A stretch of 7,133 nt of DNA from Gammaproteobacteria bacterium (lineage in GTDB: Bacteria; Pseudomonadota; Gammaproteobacteria; Steroidobacterales; Steroidobacteraceae). Position 1 is the stretch's first letter. Every line of letters starts with the position of its first letter. The position numbers and the translations under genes are program-made. Location: assembly GCA_029857655.1 (NCBI GenBank), contig JAOUGR010000106.1:1-7133 (forward strand), in the 5' to 3' direction. Below the pieces are notes generated by a model. The model searched no databases. It worked only from the letters and a program-made list of their open reading frames with translations, and was not told the DNA's origin. This document shows positions 1 to 6,990 of the stretch, piece after piece.

Positions 1-1301
1 TGCGTGCGCTCCATGCCGACCCGCTTGGCGAGCAGCCCGACCTTGCCATTGCACAACATCAGCTGCTGCAGCAGGTAGGCGCGCTCGAACTGCTCGCGCG
101 CTTCGCGCAACGGCAATGCCAGCAGATCCTGCTTCACCAGGGGTTCGTTCGGGGCCTGTTGCAGGGCAAGCTGCTGCTCGATCTCGTCGAGCCCGATTTC
201 TTCCGGACCGCCGATGATCAGCACCCTCTGGACGAGATTGCGCAACTCGCGCACGTTGCCGGGCCACGGATAGTTGCGCAGCCGGTTCTGTGCCGCAACG
301 CTGAAGTGGCGCAATGGCATGCCCTCGTCGTCGACCAGGCGATCGATGTAATGCCGCAGCAGGTCCGGCACGTCTTCCGCGTACTCGCGAAGCGGCGGCA
401 CGCGGATCGTGATGACCTCGAGATGCGCCAGCAGGTCGCGCCGCAGGCCGCTCGCCGCGCTCTCGTGGCCGGGTTTCACTGCCGCAGTGAGGCGCACACC
501 GAGCGGCATGCGGCGGCTGCCGCCCTCGCTCTGCCAGCTGCCCTGCTCCAGGTCCGCGACCAGCAGGCGTTGCGCGCCCGCAGACAGGTCTTCGAGCCCG
601 CCGAAGAAAAGCGTGCCGCCATCCGCCTGCTCGTAAAGCCCTGCCTCGGCCCTCCCGCCTGCCTCGACACCGCGGAGCCTCGCCGCGGCAGTGTCGTCAT
701 CCAGGCTCGCGCAGGTCACCGCGATGAACGGGCCCGCCGATCGCGGACTGAGCGAATGCAGGTAGCGGGCGAACGCCTCGCGTCCCGTGCCCGACTCGCC
801 GACCAGCAGCACGGGCGCGTCGTGGGCGGCGACCTGCTGCACCTGCTCGCGCAACTTGTGCATCAGGCGGCTCTTGCCGACCGGCGCGACCAGCGGCGGA
901 ATCAGCGTGCGCTGGCCCTGCCTGCGCCTGCGCCCGGATTCGAGCCCGCGCTCGACGACACGCAGTAGTTTTGCGATCGACAATGGCTTCTCGATGAAGT
1001 CGAATGCGCCAAGGCGCGTCGCCTCGACCGCCGTCTCGACCGTGCCGTGCCCGGACAGCATGACCACCGGGAACTTGAGCATGTTCTTCTCGGACCATTC
1101 GCGCAGCAGGGTGATGCCGTCCGTGTCGGGCATCCAGATGTCCAGCAGCACGAGGTCCGGTTCCTGCCGCGCGCAAGCACGGCGCGCGGCGGCGGCATCG
1201 GCCGCGGCCTCGACCTCATAGCCCTCATCCGTGAGGATTTCACCCAGCAGCCCGCGGATGTCAGCCTCGTCATCGACGACGAGAATTCTCGACGAACTCA
1301 T
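1..1301 (-). CDS. ntrX: NtrX-like response regulator with degenerate sigma-54 AAA+ domain (partial, C-terminus off the left edge)
   Basis: Response regulator partner of the adjacent NtrY-like kinase; 433 codons are visible and the frame stays open to the window edge. The receiver domain (about residues 4-120) has the acidic pair D10-D11, phospho-acceptor D54, S83 and K105, so phosphorylation looks possible. The AAA+ domain (about 140-365) is recognisable from GES at 168-170, PPLRE at 302-306 and WPGNVREL at 346-353. However, the Walker A lysine is Arg174, the Walker B Asp-Glu is Gly234-Gly235, the GAFTGA loop is missing (this segment is about 5 residues shorter than usual), the sensor I Thr-Asn is replaced, and the second arginine finger is His293. 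A Fis-type helix-turn-helix begins near 398 and is cut off. The ATG overlaps the ntrY stop (ATGA) and is preceded by AAGGAG at 1311-1316. By inference it is a DNA-binding regulator that does not activate sigma-54 promoters by ATP hydrolysis. The ntrX name rests on context and receiver similarity; the regulon is unknown. Confidence 0.9.
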   Translation of the reverse strand, partial: MSSSRILVVDDEADIRGLLGEILTDEGYEVEAAADAAAARRACARQEPDLVLLDIWMPDTDGITLLREWSEKNMLKFPVVMLSGHGTVETAVEATRLGAFDFIEKPLSIAKLLRVVERGLESGRRRRQGQRTLIPPLVAPVGKSRLMHKLREQVQQVAAHDAPVLLVGESGTGREAFARYLHSLSPRSAGPFIAVTCASLDDDTAAARLRGVEAGGRAEAGLYEQADGGTLFFGGLEDLSAGAQRLLVADLEQGSWQSEGGSRRMPLGVRLTAAVKPGHESAASGLRRDLLAHLEVITIRVPPLREYAEDVPDLLRHYIDRLVDDEGMPLRHFSVAAQNRLRNYPWPGNVRELRNLVQRVLIIGGPEEIGLDEIEQQLALQQAPNEPLVKQDLLALPLREAREQFERAYLLQQLMLCNGKVGLLAKRVGMERT

Positions 1302-3451
1302 GCTCGCTCTCTCCTTGCGGCCGGCAATGTGATCGAGATGCGCGCGCCTCCCTGCGGCACATTCTCAAGCTCCACCTGGCCGCCATGCTCTTCCACGATG
1401 CGCCGGACGATCGCGAGACCGAGCCCGGTGCCCTTCGGCTTGCTGGTGACATAGGGATCGAAGGCCTGCTCGATCAGACCGTCCTGGAATCCGGGCCCGT
1501 TGTCGATCACGGTCAGCACGATCTGGTCACCAGCGCGTTTCGTTTCGATCATGATGACAGGATTCTCCCGCCCGTCGAGCGCCTCGACCGAATTGGTCAG
1601 CAGGTTGTTCAACAGCTGCCGGATACGGCCCGGGTCCGCCTCGAGCATTGCTGCGCGTGCATCCAGCCCCAGGCCGAACGCGACGCGCGGATCCTGCGCG
1701 TGGTACAGGTCCGAGACCTGGCGGATCATGACATTTACGTCAAACTCGCTCAGCCGCATCTCGGGTGCCTTCGCATACTCGCTGAAGGCGGCCACCATCT
1801 GCTTCATCGCCTCGACCTGCTGGATGATCGTCTGGGTCGAGCGATCCAGCAGTTCCGCGTCGGAAGTCGCGAGCCCACGGAAGAGCTTGCGCCGCAACCG
1901 CTCAGCCGAAAGCTGGATCGGGGTCAGCGGATTCCTGATCTCGTGCGCGAGGCGGCGCGCAACCTCGCCCCACGCGGCCTGGCGCTGAGCCTGCAGGAGC
2001 TGCGTGATTTCGTCGAACACCAGCACCAGGCCACCGGCGCCGCCGGCATCGCCCGGTAGCGCCGTGCAGGCGCAGACCAGCTCGCGGCGGGAGGCCTCGC
2101 TGCGGAGTGTCACCTGCTCGCGCCACTCGCTTTCGCCGGCGTCGACATGCCGCTGCATCGTTGCGTGCAGCTGTCCGAGCAGGGGATGGCGCGCCGCGAT
2201 TTCTGCCAGCGGCTGGCCGATCGCCTGGTCGAAGTCGACACCGAGGATGCTGCCGGCCGCGTGATTGGCAACACGCACGCGCAGGTCCGGCTCCAGCGAG
2301 ATCACGCCGCTCGTCAGGCGCGCCAGGATCACGGCGAGCGAGGCACGCTCGCCTTCAACCGCAGCCTTGCTGCGCTCTGCTTCCTCACGCGCACGCGCCA
2401 GCTTGATGGTCATGTCGTTGAACGAAGTGACGAGAAAGCCGATTTCGTCGTGCGAAGGCTTCGACAGGCGCGTCTCGAAATTGCCCTTCGCGACCGCGCG
2501 CGTCCCGGCAATCAGTTCCTGCACAGGCCGCACCAGTCGCTGCGAAAAATAGAGGGCGCCGTACAAGGCCGCCAACAATGCCATCAACAGCACCAATGAC
2601 AGGGTCAGCACGAAGCTGAGTTTCAGCGGTTCTCGCAGGAATGAAATGCGGCCGTATTGCTGGTACGCCTTCTGCACCGTCGCGGCGAGATCGGCGAGCC
2701 GCTGCGGCACCGGGTAAATCGCAATCAGCATGCGCGAGCCCTGCAGGCTCTGCGCGGCGCCGATGCGCGTTGCGGCGCGGATCAGGTAGCCTCCGCCAGG
2801 TGCCGGCTCGAGACTCACATAGGGCCGCCCTTGCCGGACCTGCTGAAGCACTTCCTCCTGCGGCACGCCTGGCAGTCCGTGCTGCATGCCCGCCGTGCTG
2901 TAGGCCTCGGGCTGACCGCCCGCGCTGGTGACGATCAGTTCGTCGGCACCGGCCAGGCGCAGGTGATTGTCGAGCGCCGCGTAGAGGTTTCTACCCTTCA
3001 GGTTGGACAGGTCGTCGGCGATTCGCTCGGTGCGCTCGAGGATTTCGCGCATGCGCAGATCGAGCGCCGCACGCGACAATCCGAGCGCATCGGACAGGCC
3101 TTCGCGCACCTCGGCATGGAACCAGCTGTCGATGCCACGCGTCAGGAACAGTACGGAGAACGTGAACACGAGCAACAGCGGTGCGACCGCAAGCCCGCTG
3201 AACATCAGGATCGTGCGGCCGCGCAATCGCGAGCCCGGCACGTGCCGGCGCCAGTCGCGAACGAAGTCGGTCACGCGGCCGCCGATCAGCGCGACCAGTA
3301 CGACAACGCCCGCGATGTTGATCAGGAGAATCCACGGCTGCAACTGGCCGAAGCGCTGCGATCCCTCGGTGGTCACCGCAAGCAGCGCGAGCGCCGCGAC
3401 CCACACCACGATGCCGATGCCGACCCCGATCGGCAGCCAGCGCCGCGTCAT
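1298..3451 (-). CDS. ntrY: NtrY-like membrane sensor histidine kinase
   Basis: Sensor kinase of 717 residues predicted to autophosphorylate and pass the phosphate to the NtrX-like regulator downstream. Four hydrophobic helices are visible at about 7-27, 40-58, 80-104 and 277-303. The Arg-rich loop at 59-80 and the positive-inside rule put residues 105-276 in the periplasm as a sensing domain of about 170 residues. Then come a HAMP linker (about 304-356, with RPV at 308-310), a PAS-like segment (about 370-480), the H-box HEIRNPLTPI with phospho-acceptor His503, the N-box around N615-N620, the G1 box DNGPGF at 650-655 and the GTGLGL box at 674-679. All catalytic motifs look intact, and the architecture and length fit the NtrY family. 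The ATG at 3451 overlaps the stop of the DUF4390 gene (ATGA) and has GGAG nine bases upstream. The stop overlaps the ntrX start. The signal sensed is unknown; in other bacteria NtrY has been linked to nitrogen or redox control, which cannot be assumed here. A Cys-Ala-Cys at 460-462 lies in the PAS region. Confidence 0.95.
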   Translation of the reverse strand: MTRRWLPIGVGIGIVVWVAALALLAVTTEGSQRFGQLQPWILLINIAGVVVLVALIGGRVTDFVRDWRRHVPGSRLRGRTILMFSGLAVAPLLLVFTFSVLFLTRGIDSWFHAEVREGLSDALGLSRAALDLRMREILERTERIADDLSNLKGRNLYAALDNHLRLAGADELIVTSAGGQPEAYSTAGMQHGLPGVPQEEVLQQVRQGRPYVSLEPAPGGGYLIRAATRIGAAQSLQGSRMLIAIYPVPQRLADLAATVQKAYQQYGRISFLREPLKLSFVLTLSLVLLMALLAALYGALYFSQRLVRPVQELIAGTRAVAKGNFETRLSKPSHDEIGFLVTSFNDMTIKLARAREEAERSKAAVEGERASLAVILARLTSGVISLEPDLRVRVANHAAGSILGVDFDQAIGQPLAEIAARHPLLGQLHATMQRHVDAGESEWREQVTLRSEASRRELVCACTALPGDAGGAGGLVLVFDEITQLLQAQRQAAWGEVARRLAHEIRNPLTPIQLSAERLRRKLFRGLATSDAELLDRSTQTIIQQVEAMKQMVAAFSEYAKAPEMRLSEFDVNVMIRQVSDLYHAQDPRVAFGLGLDARAAMLEADPGRIRQLLNNLLTNSVEALDGRENPVIMIETKRAGDQIVLTVIDNGPGFQDGLIEQAFDPYVTSKPKGTGLGLAIVRRIVEEHGGQVELENVPQGGARISITLPAARRERA

Positions 3452-4026
3452 GGCCGCACGCTCCAGACGTACCAGTCGGTGCTGCGCGACCAGCTCTTCC
3501 AGAACAGCAGTATCTTGATTGCAACGGGCAGCTCGCCGATCTCGACAGATGCGCGCACGCGCATCTCGAAGCGCCCGTCTGGCGGCAGTTGCGTCGCGTC
3601 CGCGAGTGGCAGGGCGCTGATTCGCGCCAGCGCCGCGAATGCCTCCTCGCGCGAGGCGTGGCTCACTTGCTCACCGCTCACCGGCTCGCTCACGACATAG
3701 CGGTCGGCAATCGCGTCATGTGCAAGCTGCCACTGCCTGGTCAGCGATACGACGGTTTCGTCGGGAAGGAAGCGCCGCGCCGTGGTCGCCTCGGCCTCAA
3801 GATGCAGCGTGAGCGGCACACCCTCGTCGAAGGCCTGCCGGGCGGCCTCGGACAGGCCCAGGTCGAGCCGCACATCGAGCTGCCAGACGCCGTCCACGAG
3901 CTCGACATAGGCGTTGCGGATCTCGAAGCGGCCATCATCTGCGGCCATCGCGCGCAGGGTCGGCGCCGCGAACAGCAGCGTCGCGATGAAGACCAGCCCA
4001 GGATGTCGCCATTGCCTCAAATGCAC
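3448..4026 (-). CDS. Exported DUF4390-family protein of unknown function
   Basis: Small protein of 192 residues with an N-terminal signal peptide: basic residues at 4-8, a hydrophobic core at about 10-23 and a likely cleavage after Ala-Met-Ala near residue 28. The mature part is about 164 residues and looks mostly beta-rich, with a Phe-Glu-Ile-Arg start and a C-terminal Trp/Tyr-rich stretch (SWSRSTDWYVWSVRP). These traits and the position between rsmB and ntrY match the DUF4390 family, whose role is not known. No catalytic motif or second membrane segment is visible. The start is GTG, chosen because GAGGGA lies five bases upstream, overlapping the rsmB stop region, and because it gives a complete signal peptide. 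The stop overlaps the ntrY ATG by four bases, so translation is probably coupled with the kinase. By inference it may act in the cell envelope together with the kinase's periplasmic domain, but nothing in the sequence proves this. Confidence 0.85.
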   Translation of the reverse strand: MHLRQWRHPGLVFIATLLFAAPTLRAMAADDGRFEIRNAYVELVDGVWQLDVRLDLGLSEAARQAFDEGVPLTLHLEAEATTARRFLPDETVVSLTRQWQLAHDAIADRYVVSEPVSGEQVSHASREEAFAALARISALPLADATQLPPDGRFEMRVRASVEIGELPVAIKILLFWKSWSRSTDWYVWSVRP

Positions 4027-4035
4027 GCCGGTCCC

Positions 4036-5358
4036 TCAGGCCCGCTTCTCGAGGCAGGCGTAATAGAAGCCATCGGCGTCGGCCGCGCCGCTTGGCAGCG
4101 CACAACCCGGCCCCGGGCACTGCACCGGCGCGACGCCCGGCAGCAAAAGCCTAGCAGATTCGGTCACATCCAAAGCCGTGGAGTCGGCCGACAGGAATTC
4201 GCCGACCATGGCCGAATTTTCCGCCCGCAGCACCGAGCAGCTCGCGTAAAGCAGCCGGCCACCGGGTGTGAGCAGGGCATAGACCGAGCGCAGCAGCGCG
4301 AGTTGCGCGGCCCTGAAGCGCGCGATGTCATCAGGCCGCCGCAGCAGCTTGATGTCGGGATGTCGCCGGATCACGCCCGTGCCCGAGCAGGGCGCGTCGA
4401 GCAGGATCCGGTCAAAAGCGCGGCCGTCCCACCAGTCGGCATTCGCGGCATCGCCGACGACGACTTTCGCAGTGAGCCTGAGGCGCGAAAGATTCTCCTC
4501 GATCCGCTTGCTGCGCAGCGGATCGATGTCGAGCGCAACGAGTTCCGCGATGCCCGGTTCCAGCTCGAGCATGTGGCAAGCTTTTCCACCCGGCGCAGCG
4601 CAGGCATCGAGCACGCGCATGCCGCTCTGCGCCGCAAGGAAGTAGGGCGCGAGCTGTGCGGCGGCATCCTGCACCGACACCGCGCCTTCGGCGAATCCCG
4701 GCAGTTCGCCGACATTAACCGGCTGCGCAAGCCTGAGTGCCTCCGGCGCAAATGCCGAGCACTCGGCGCTCATGCCGGCCGCAGCGAGTCTCGCAAGATA
4801 GGCATCCCGGGTTCCGTGCCTGCGATTGACGCGCAACCACATCGGCGGCTCCGCATTTCCCGCTGCCACGATGACCTGCCAGTGATCAGGCCATTCGTGC
4901 ATGAGGGCATCGAGGAGCCAGGAGGGGTGGGCGTGGCGAGCCTGCGGATTTTCATGTGCCCTGCCCATGATCGCGGCACCCTCGCGCTGGAAGCGTCGCA
5001 GCAGTGCATTGACGAGGCCCGCGGCTCGCGGCCGCCCGAGCACGCGCGTCGCCTCGACCGTCTCCGCCACGGCCGCGTGCGCGGGCGTCGCGCCGTGCGA
5101 GAGTTGAAACAGCCCGACCAGTGCGAGCGCGCGAATCTCCGGGTCCAGCGCGGCGGCCGGCCTGTCGAGCAGCAGCCCGAGGCAGGCGTCGAGCTCGAAG
5201 TACCAGCGCAGGGTTCCGAATGCCAGCGACTGGATCGCGGGCCGCTGGGCCCGTCCCGGCACGACTTCGGCGAGCGCCGACTCGAGTCGCTGTCCATTGC
5301 CCGCGACTGCTGCCACGGCGCGGGCTGCAGCCGCTCTGATTCCCGCGGCCTCGCCCAC
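4036..5358 (-). CDS. rsmB: 16S rRNA (cytosine(967)-C5)-methyltransferase RsmB
   Basis: SAM-dependent enzyme that makes m5C at position 967 of 16S rRNA. The 440 residues have the two-part RsmB layout: an N-terminal NusB-like RNA-binding domain (about 5-140, with LAFGTLRW at 45-52 and the NALLR segment at 117-121) and a C-terminal Rossmann methyltransferase domain (about 225-440). SAM motif I DACAAPGGK is at 251-259, acidic residues Asp277 and Asp304 follow, motif IV DAPCSGTGVIRRHPDIK contains Cys324, and motif VI YASCS contains Cys374, the expected nucleophile. The protein ends with the usual DGFYYA-type strand. The start is GTG, two bases after the fmt stop, with no clear Shine-Dalgarno, so expression probably relies on reinitiation after fmt. 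This start puts the IRAAAARAV segment where E. coli RsmB has its first helix. The length is close to that of the E. coli protein (about 430). Confidence 0.96.
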   Translation of the reverse strand: MGEAAGIRAAAARAVAAVAGNGQRLESALAEVVPGRAQRPAIQSLAFGTLRWYFELDACLGLLLDRPAAALDPEIRALALVGLFQLSHGATPAHAAVAETVEATRVLGRPRAAGLVNALLRRFQREGAAIMGRAHENPQARHAHPSWLLDALMHEWPDHWQVIVAAGNAEPPMWLRVNRRHGTRDAYLARLAAAGMSAECSAFAPEALRLAQPVNVGELPGFAEGAVSVQDAAAQLAPYFLAAQSGMRVLDACAAPGGKACHMLELEPGIAELVALDIDPLRSKRIEENLSRLRLTAKVVVGDAANADWWDGRAFDRILLDAPCSGTGVIRRHPDIKLLRRPDDIARFRAAQLALLRSVYALLTPGGRLLYASCSVLRAENSAMVGEFLSADSTALDVTESARLLLPGVAPVQCPGPGCALPSGAADADGFYYACLEKRA

Positions 5359-5360
5359 GG

Positions 5361-6299
5361 TCAGGCCAGCACCAGGCCGGCGAAGCCGCGCGTGTTGGCG
5401 AAATCCGCGGCGGTGACGGCGCGGCGGCCCGGTAATTGCAGGCGCTCGATGGCGAGGGCATCCCCGCCGGTCATCACGACAATTCCCTGCGGCCCGGCAG
5501 CGAGGATCGTGCCAGGCTCCGGACCCGCGGCTGCAGGCACGACCCGGGCCTGCCAGATCCGCAGCTGCAGGCCCTCGAGCCGCGTCTCGGCAACCGGCCA
5601 GGGATTCAGCGCGCGGACCCGGCGTTCGATCACCTCCGCCCGTTCACGCCAGTCTATGCGCGCCTCCGATTTCTGCAGCTTGCGCGCGTAGCTGGCACGC
5701 GCGGGATCCTGCAGCTCGAAGCTCGCACAATCCGCGGCCAGCGCATCGAGCGCTGCGACGATCAACACGGCTCCTTCCGCGGCCAGGCGGGTCTCGAGTT
5801 CGCCCGCGGTTTCGCGGGGCCCGATCGCCAATTCCCTGCGCAACATGACCGGCCCGGTGTCGAGACCGGCTTCCATGCGCATGATGCAGACGCCACTCAC
5901 CGAATCGCCCGCCTCGATCGCGCGCGCGACCGGCGCGGCACCCCGCCAGCGCGGCAACAGCGAGGCGTGGATATTCACGCAACCGAGGCGCGGCACATCG
6001 AGAATCGCCTGCGGCAACAACAGCCCATAGGCGACGACCACCATGACATCCGGTGAATGACCGGAAAGCCGCGCCGGGGCCACGGAATCACGCAGGGAAT
6101 CCGGCTGCTCGACCGGCAATCCCAGGGACAGCGCGCGGGCCTTGACCGGGCTCGCCGCAACTTCGCGGCCGCGTCCGGCAGGACGATCGGGCTGCGTGTA
6201 GACGACGACCAGCCGGTGGCGCGACGCCGCGATCGCATCGAGCGCCGGCAGCGCGAATGAGGGGGTTCCGGCGAACGCGACCGCCAGGCTCTTTTCCAC
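5361..6299 (-). CDS. fmt: Methionyl-tRNA formyltransferase
   Basis: Transfers the formyl group from 10-formyltetrahydrofolate to Met-tRNAfMet for translation initiation; cytoplasmic. With the GTG start the protein has 312 residues against 315 in E. coli. The N-terminal Rossmann domain begins with VAFAGTPSFA and carries QPDRPAGRG (36-44), the folate-site segment NIHASLLPRWRGAAP with Asn109 and His111, and Asp147 in GLDTG; these three catalytic positions have the same numbers as in E. coli Fmt. The C-terminal OB-fold tRNA-binding domain (about 205-310) includes the ALNPWP motif. The frame is open further upstream to an ATG at 6359, but that start would add 20 basic residues absent from the family and overlap def by 47 bases. 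The GTG at 6299 lies 13 bases after the def stop, behind a weak CAGGCGG, and is preferred. Confidence 0.95.
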   Translation of the reverse strand: MEKSLAVAFAGTPSFALPALDAIAASRHRLVVVYTQPDRPAGRGREVAASPVKARALSLGLPVEQPDSLRDSVAPARLSGHSPDVMVVVAYGLLLPQAILDVPRLGCVNIHASLLPRWRGAAPVARAIEAGDSVSGVCIMRMEAGLDTGPVMLRRELAIGPRETAGELETRLAAEGAVLIVAALDALAADCASFELQDPARASYARKLQKSEARIDWRERAEVIERRVRALNPWPVAETRLEGLQLRIWQARVVPAAAGPEPGTILAAGPQGIVVMTGGDALAIERLQLPGRRAVTAADFANTRGFAGLVLA

Positions 6300-6312
6300 G
6301 GCCGCCTGCCGG

Positions 6313-6855
6313 TCAGATTGCCGGTGCGCGCGCGGGCGCCGGCGACCGGCCTTCGGCACTCAGGCGGCGGTCTTTTTCCAGCTTCTTGCGGACCCGCTGG
6401 CGCTTCATCTCCGACAGGTAGTCCACGAACAGCTTGCCGTCGAGATGGTCGATTTCGTGCTGGAGACAAATTGCCAGCAGGCCGTCGAGTTCGACCTCGA
6501 ATGGCTTGCCATTGCGGCCGAGCGCCCGCACACGCACGCTTTCCGCGCGCTCGACCTCATCGAAAAAACCCGGCACCGACAGGCAGCCCTCCTGCGACCT
6601 GGTCGTGCCGTCCAGCCTGAGGATCTCCGGGTTGATGAAGACGCGCGGATCATTGCGCCCCTCGGAGACGTCAGCGACCAGGAGCCGCCGGTGCACATCG
6701 ACCTGGGTCGCGGCCAGACCGATGCCATTTGCGGCGTACATGGTCTCCAGCATGTCGTCGATCAGTTCACGCAATGGGGTGTCCACGGCATCGACCGGAA
6801 CCGCCCGGGCGCGCAATCGGGGGTCCGGATACTCCAGGATTGTGAGGCGCGTCAT
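6313..6855 (-). CDS. def: Peptide deformylase
   Basis: Metalloenzyme that removes the N-formyl group from nascent proteins, acting after Fmt in the same cycle. The 180-residue protein has all three family motifs: GIGLAATQ at 44-51, EGCLS at 89-93 with metal ligand Cys91, and HEIDH at 133-137 with ligands His133 and His137 and catalytic Glu134. It starts with the usual [12 protein letters not shown] segment, so the ATG is secure. The C-terminus (about 150-180) is a basic tail, then an Ala/Pro-rich end, somewhat longer than in E. coli Def (169 residues). This is the first gene of the minus-strand cluster, followed closely by fmt, the classic def-fmt pairing. No recognisable Shine-Dalgarno precedes the ATG; the 19 bases upstream are pyrimidine- and C-rich, which is odd for a highly expressed housekeeping gene. 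Confidence 0.97.
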   Translation of the reverse strand: MTRLTILEYPDPRLRARAVPVDAVDTPLRELIDDMLETMYAANGIGLAATQVDVHRRLLVADVSEGRNDPRVFINPEILRLDGTTRSQEGCLSVPGFFDEVERAESVRVRALGRNGKPFEVELDGLLAICLQHEIDHLDGKLFVDYLSEMKRQRVRKKLEKDRRLSAEGRSPAPARAPAI

Positions 6856-6990
6856 GTGAGTGGGGCCGTAGGTGCGTGTAACTGACCGGGGAATGCTGTT
6901 AAAGTTCGTCGAAGCATAGACTTATGCGCGTTTGGTGACCCGGAAGTATACGATCCTTCGGGCCGCCCCGGCAGTGAGGGAGCAACTCGC
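6856..6990. promoter_or_regulatory. Divergent intergenic region between def and the plus-strand secreted-protein gene
   Basis: The only sizeable noncoding stretch, 135 bases and visibly richer in A/T than its surroundings. It must carry the start signals of the def cluster (minus) and of the plus-strand gene. The best minus-strand -10 candidate is TATACT (plus-strand 6945-6950); an 18-base spacer would place a poor -35, CTGCCG, at 6969-6974, giving a def leader of roughly 80 bases. No good sigma-70 pair was found for the plus strand. The promoter assignment comes from reading by eye and is tentative. Confidence 0.4.
6905..6927. repeat. Small adjacent inverted repeats in the divergent promoter region
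   Basis: TTCG-T-CGAA (6905-6913) is a perfect 4-base inverted repeat with a one-base centre. It is directly followed by GCATA-GACT-TATGC (6914-6927), a 5-base inverted repeat with a 4-base loop. AGCAT at 6913-6917 can also pair with ATGCT at 6893-6897. Such a cluster could be an operator or alternative leader hairpins, but arms this short can arise by chance. Confidence 0.25.

Noticed and set aside
159..968. Plus-strand open frame of 269 codons at the left end
   Set aside because: It is antisense to the response regulator, whose frame is continuous from 1301 to the window edge and carries the receiver and AAA+ signatures.
1..1301. The ntrX-like gene as a pseudogene
   Set aside because: Despite lost ATPase motifs, there is no stop or frameshift over 433 codons, the receiver catalytic residues and WPGNVREL are intact, and it keeps a strong ribosome site and coupled start. 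Specialisation fits better than decay.
2657..3700. Plus-strand open frame of 347 codons opposite ntrY
   Set aside because: It is a shadow of the histidine kinase, spans the ntrY/DUF4390 junction and shows no protein-family features.
4027..4035. A transcription terminator between rsmB and the DUF4390 gene
   Set aside because: The gap is only nine bases, and no stem-loop with a T-run was seen on the minus strand there.
3589..5691. Very long plus-strand open frame (700 codons) opposite rsmB, DUF4390 and fmt
   Set aside because: It lies antisense to three clearly recognised genes, its translation is low-complexity Arg/Ala/Gly-rich without any recognisable domain, and GC-rich codon bias on the real strand produces such stop-poor antisense frames.
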